Shown here: positions 61,301-64,000 of the stretch, piece by piece
Position numbering within the stretch: the stretch's first letter is position 1
How the letters are laid out: each line of letters starts with the position of its first letter
NCBI GenBank assembly: GCA_963665575.2
Contig: CAXXDW010000003.1
Location: 186,001-250,000 of the forward strand
Direction of reading: 5' to 3'
Origin: Rariloculus sp963665575
GTDB lineage: Bacteria; Pseudomonadota; Gammaproteobacteria; Steroidobacterales; Rariloculaceae
DNA: 64,000 nucleotides
Position numbers and translations under genes: made by a program
Notes under the pieces: model-generated
Database searches by the model: none
Seen by the model: only the letters and a program-made list of their open reading frames with translations
What the model was told of the DNA's origin: nothing

Positions 61301-62374
61301 ATGAAACGGCAACTCTCAATGTTGGCGTTGCTGGCTGTAGTAACGCCGGTGGCGGCGCAGTGGCTGACGCTGCCTACACCGGGAATTCCCCGCACGGCCG
61401 ACGGAGCCCCGGATCTCTTCGCGCCGGCGCCGCGCACCCCGGAGGGACGCCCCGACCTCACGGGCGTGTGGTATCCGGCACGGGTGACGGGAAGCCTGCT
61501 CGATCCCGCCAACGTCCAGCCATGGGCGCGTACGCGGATGACGGAACACGAGGCGGGATTTCTGCTGGACGATCCGCGCTTCAGTTGCCTGCCGAGCGGA
61601 CCGGGCTTCCTTACTCTGACCGGCACGACACAAGGCATGAGAAGAATCGTGCAGCATCCCGACGTCATCGCGATCCTCAACAACGGCCTGACGTACCGGC
61701 AGATTTTTACGGACGGCCGTGAACTGGAGTCCGATCCTCTTCCCACGTGGACGGGATACTCGGTGGGCCACTGGGACGGCGACACGCTGATCGTGGAGAG
61801 CAACGGCTACAACGACCGGACGTGGCTACACGCCCGCGGACTCGAGCACACCGGGCAGTTGCGCATCACCGAGCGTTATCGACGCGAGAACTTCGGCCAT
61901 ATCCGCGTCGACGTGACCTACGAGGACCCCGGCACCTTCGACGAACCGTTAAACGCGGCAATCGATATGCAGTTCGCGGCCGACGACGAGCTGCTCGAGA
62001 CCGTTTGCGACGAGGCTTCCGACGGACGCCGTCATTGGAGCGGCGAGATCTCGCAGGCAGAGCAAAATGCCGTGGAGGTCGCCCCGGAGATCCTGGCCCG
62101 ATACGTTGGTGCGTACGAAGGATATTGGCAGGAGGCCTGGACCCGGGCCGACGTCACCGTGGAGGACGGGGAACTGTTCGTGCTGCGCACACCGCCCTAC
62201 GCGCGCAACGCCACCGCGCAGTCCGAAAAGTCGCGACTGATCGCGCTGTCGGACACTGCGTTCGAGTGTACCTGCGGGCTTGGCTTCGTTTTCACGGCCG
62301 AGGAAAGCGAGGTTGCGACGGAGGTCGCCGAGGTGCACGTGTCCGGCGCATGGCCGTTCGCACGCGTGCCCTAG
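61301..62374 (+). CDS. PHTE-family secreted protein with C-terminal beta domain
   Basis: A 357-residue close paralogue of the protein at 40062-41126 throughout. Signal peptide ends VAAQWL. Blocks: RTADGAPDLFAP, EGRPDLTGVWYPARVTGSLLD, EAGFLLDDPRFSCLPSGPG, YRQIFTDGRELESDPLPTW, GYSVGHWDGDTLIVESNGYN, LEHTGQLRITERYRR at the PHTE site, VTYEDPGTFDEP, then the VAPEILARYVGAYEG domain and FECTCGLGFVF with CxC. It follows the PQQ dehydrogenase by 21 bases and closes the operon. Confidence 0.9.
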   Translation: MKRQLSMLALLAVVTPVAAQWLTLPTPGIPRTADGAPDLFAPAPRTPEGRPDLTGVWYPARVTGSLLDPANVQPWARTRMTEHEAGFLLDDPRFSCLPSGPGFLTLTGTTQGMRRIVQHPDVIAILNNGLTYRQIFTDGRELESDPLPTWTGYSVGHWDGDTLIVESNGYNDRTWLHARGLEHTGQLRITERYRRENFGHIRVDVTYEDPGTFDEPLNAAIDMQFAADDELLETVCDEASDGRRHWSGEISQAEQNAVEVAPEILARYVGAYEGYWQEAWTRADVTVEDGELFVLRTPPYARNATAQSEKSRLIALSDTAFECTCGLGFVFTAEESEVATEVAEVHVSGAWPFARVP

Positions 62375-62404
62375 AAGACCGCCGCCACTGGCCCGGCGAC
62401 AACG

Positions 62405-63394
62405 TTATTGCTGGTAACCGGGCCGGCAGTTGTAGGGATAGTCATCGCGCACGCTCGGCACGAAGTATTCCGTTTGCGTCAGCGGCTCGCGGAAGTAGGC
62501 CGGGTCGTCAATGATCCACGTAATCTCGAGCTCGCCCGTCGCGCGGTTGACCTCCAGACGCTCCGCAAGCTTCAGGTCCTCCGTGTGCATGACTGCGCGC
62601 CGCGGCTCGAGCGTGGCCGCGACGAAATGGTCGGTCGAGACGATCAGCGCCTCGCCCTCGAAATAGCCGGTCGAATGACCCATCGTGCTGCGCGGCAGAC
62701 CGGGCGGCGGTGGCTCGCCGTCGAGATGGATGACGCGCTCGGAATCCATGAAATGGTGATCGATGACAACCCGGTCGGCTTCGCGCCGAATCTCGAACGG
62801 TTCGTTGACATTGACCCAGAACCGGACGGGGCTCGCGGGATCGCAATAGATGGCCGGATCGTCGGCGATCGGATCGAAGGCCGCACGGGCACGCTCGCCC
62901 TCCGGCGTCAGGACACCCTCGTACATGTACACCGAAAACACCTTCATGGCCCAGATTCCCGTTATGGAGTCAGATTCCTCGGAAACGTCGGACGGCGCGG
63001 CGAGCGTGGGGCCGAACAGCGTGTTGCTCCTGAGAACACTGCCGTCGGTGAAGTACGCGACGCGCACCGCGCAACCGACCGGGTTGATCCGGCCCGCAGC
63101 GCCTTCAAGCCTGATCGGCTCACCGACCCGGAAGGTTTCCTCGGTCAGTCCATTGCGCGCGAGCACCGAACGCGACGCGAGTTCGCATTGCCAAACCCGT
63201 TCATCGCCCGCTTCGTCACGCGTCGCTATGTACACGAACGCGTGCGGATTGATGAAGTCGAATCGAGAGACCACTCCCTCGATCGTGACGATTCGATCAT
63301 CGTCATAATGCGGAGCGACGCCGTGATGAGCGAAGGCAATCGTGAAGGCCAAAAGCAGCAGGTAGCCCGTCAAGCAGGCACATCGGTTACTCAA
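62405..63394 (-). CDS. DUF6152-PHTE fusion protein
   Basis: A 329-residue protein from TTG 63392-63394, which has GGGGAGG 7 bases upstream. Signal peptide ends IAFA and the mature chain would begin HHGVAPHYD. The N-terminal part is DUF6152-like (VTIEGVVSRFDFINPHAFVYIAT, WQCELASRSVLARNGL). The C-terminal part keeps PHTE-family elements in altered form: DDPAIYCDPASP, VIHLDGEPPPPG, MGHSTGYFEGEALIV, RAVMHTEDLKLAERLEV, IIDDPAYFREP. It converges on the PHTE gene at 61301 with a 30-base gap. The arrangement and degeneration resemble the fusion at 55687, so the fusion is a stable subfamily rather than a chance event. Confidence 0.87.
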   Translation of the reverse strand: MSNRCACLTGYLLLLAFTIAFAHHGVAPHYDDDRIVTIEGVVSRFDFINPHAFVYIATRDEAGDERVWQCELASRSVLARNGLTEETFRVGEPIRLEGAAGRINPVGCAVRVAYFTDGSVLRSNTLFGPTLAAPSDVSEESDSITGIWAMKVFSVYMYEGVLTPEGERARAAFDPIADDPAIYCDPASPVRFWVNVNEPFEIRREADRVVIDHHFMDSERVIHLDGEPPPPGLPRSTMGHSTGYFEGEALIVSTDHFVAATLEPRRAVMHTEDLKLAERLEVNRATGELEITWIIDDPAYFREPLTQTEYFVPSVRDDYPYNCRPGYQQ

Positions 63395-63556
63395 CGCAAC
63401 CTCCCCGTTTCGGCATCAGCATCGCGTACCGTTCCGAATAACGACTATAACGCAGCAAGCCCGTCAAGCAGCACGGCCATCTCGAGGGTCCATCGACGCA
63501 CCCGCAAGCGGACGTTTAAACTACGCCCCTCGCGAGCCCACAGTCTGGAAGGCCAC

Positions 63557-64000
63557 ATGGAGAGCCACACCGACGACGCTGTTGCCGAGCCGGCGCGGCA
63601 AACGCCGGTCTACGGCCAGTGCGACGTACTCGTCGTCGGCGGCGGTCCGGCCGGGACGGCCGCGGCGGTTGCGGCAGCGCGCGAAGGTGCGCAGGTCATC
63701 CTCGTCGAGCGCTACGGCTGCCTGGGGGGACTGTCGACGGGCGGCCTCGTCTCCTGGATCGACCGCATGGCCGACTGGCAGGGCAATCTCGTCGTTGCGG
63801 GCATCGGCGAGGAGATCATGGACCGCTGCGGGAAGGACACGACACTCGGCCCGGAACGCGACATCTGGGGCTCGAAGAATCCCGTCGAAGCCGCCTACTG
63901 GCGCGTGCGAACGGCGGCACTGCGCGGCACGGTCCAATGGTCCCCGACCGTCGACCCCGAGATTCTCAAGCTCGTGTCGCATGACATCGTCCGCGAAGCG
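63557..64000 (+). CDS. FAD-dependent oxidoreductase, N-terminal part (cut by window end)
   Basis: From ATG 63557 (AAGG just upstream) the frame stays open for 148 codons to the end of the window. Residues 23-55 are a Rossmann FAD motif: DVLVVGGGPAGTAAAVAAAREG, then VILVERYGCLGGLSTGG, as in FAD-dependent oxidoreductases of the FAD_oxidored (PF12831-like) group. The distal catalytic domain is not visible, so substrate and exact family stay open. No signal peptide precedes the motif. Confidence 0.85.
   Translation, partial: MESHTDDAVAEPARQTPVYGQCDVLVVGGGPAGTAAAVAAAREGAQVILVERYGCLGGLSTGGLVSWIDRMADWQGNLVVAGIGEEIMDRCGKDTTLGPERDIWGSKNPVEAAYWRVRTAALRGTVQWSPTVDPEILKLVSHDIVREA

Noticed and set aside
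63364..63471. A 14-bp direct repeat AGCCCGTCAAGCAG occurs at 63364-63377 and 63458-63471.
   Set aside because: One copy lies inside the start region of the fusion gene and no flanking structure or mobile gene is present, so chance is a fair explanation.

Overview
The window reads as chromosomal DNA of a GC-rich Gammaproteobacterium-like organism. This rests on TonB-dependent receptors with an EEVVVTGSRI-type start, a DesA-like lipid desaturase, an HAE-type RND pump and PQQ-dependent periplasmic dehydrogenases; it is an inference, because no rRNA, tRNA or other marker gene is present. I saw no phage genes, transposases or CRISPR arrays. Start codons were chosen by ribosome binding sites and signal peptides, and several are GTG or TTG.

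Layout. 0-3 kb: a minus-strand group of two related secreted proteins around a metallo-beta-lactamase-fold hydrolase. 3-9 kb: a FadR-type GntR regulator with two tandem operators, then an RND efflux adaptor and pump and a DUF1499 protein. 9-17.5 kb (minus): EthD-like Tat protein, DesA-like desaturase, S9 peptidase, large TonB receptor and two related small membrane proteins. 17.6-23.1 kb: a signalling operon (response regulator-PP2C phosphatase, RsbW-like kinase, periplasmic binding protein, TorS-like histidine kinase) facing a STAS antagonist. 23.4-28.9 kb: small secreted proteins and an MFS carrier. 29.1-34.7 kb: LigJ-, LigK- and LigB-like genes (4,5-cleavage of protocatechuate or gallate), then a frameshifted prpB and prpD. 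34.9-46.5 kb: HbpS/GlcG protein, DHA2-type MFS pump, esterase, quinoprotein, MAPEG protein, ammonium transporter and second TonB receptor. 47-56 kb: cytochrome-PQQ fusion, CHRD protein, ferredoxin-NADP reductase-like protein, and a coupled DUF1538-DUF1538-PII-CBS-outer-membrane-protein operon. 56.9-64 kb: a peroxiredoxin-like gene with an in-frame TGA that is best read as selenocysteine, then a quinoprotein/cytochrome c operon and a flavoprotein cut by the window end.

The strongest theme is an expanded set of small secreted proteins of two kinds. One is about 130-145 aa, matches the family I remember as DUF6152, and usually begins with His-His right at the predicted signal-peptidase site. The other, which I label the PHTE family after a recurrent Pro-His-Thr-Glu motif, is about 250-360 aa. 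There are four stand-alone DUF6152 genes, all next to a PHTE gene, six clear stand-alone PHTE genes plus two more distant relatives, and two genes in which both parts are fused. Two of the pairs sit in operon-like groups with PQQ dehydrogenases. This looks like an uncharacterised periplasmic module tied to quinoprotein oxidation. The second main result is the selenocysteine candidate, with UxxC at the active site and a hairpin at the expected distance after the TGA.
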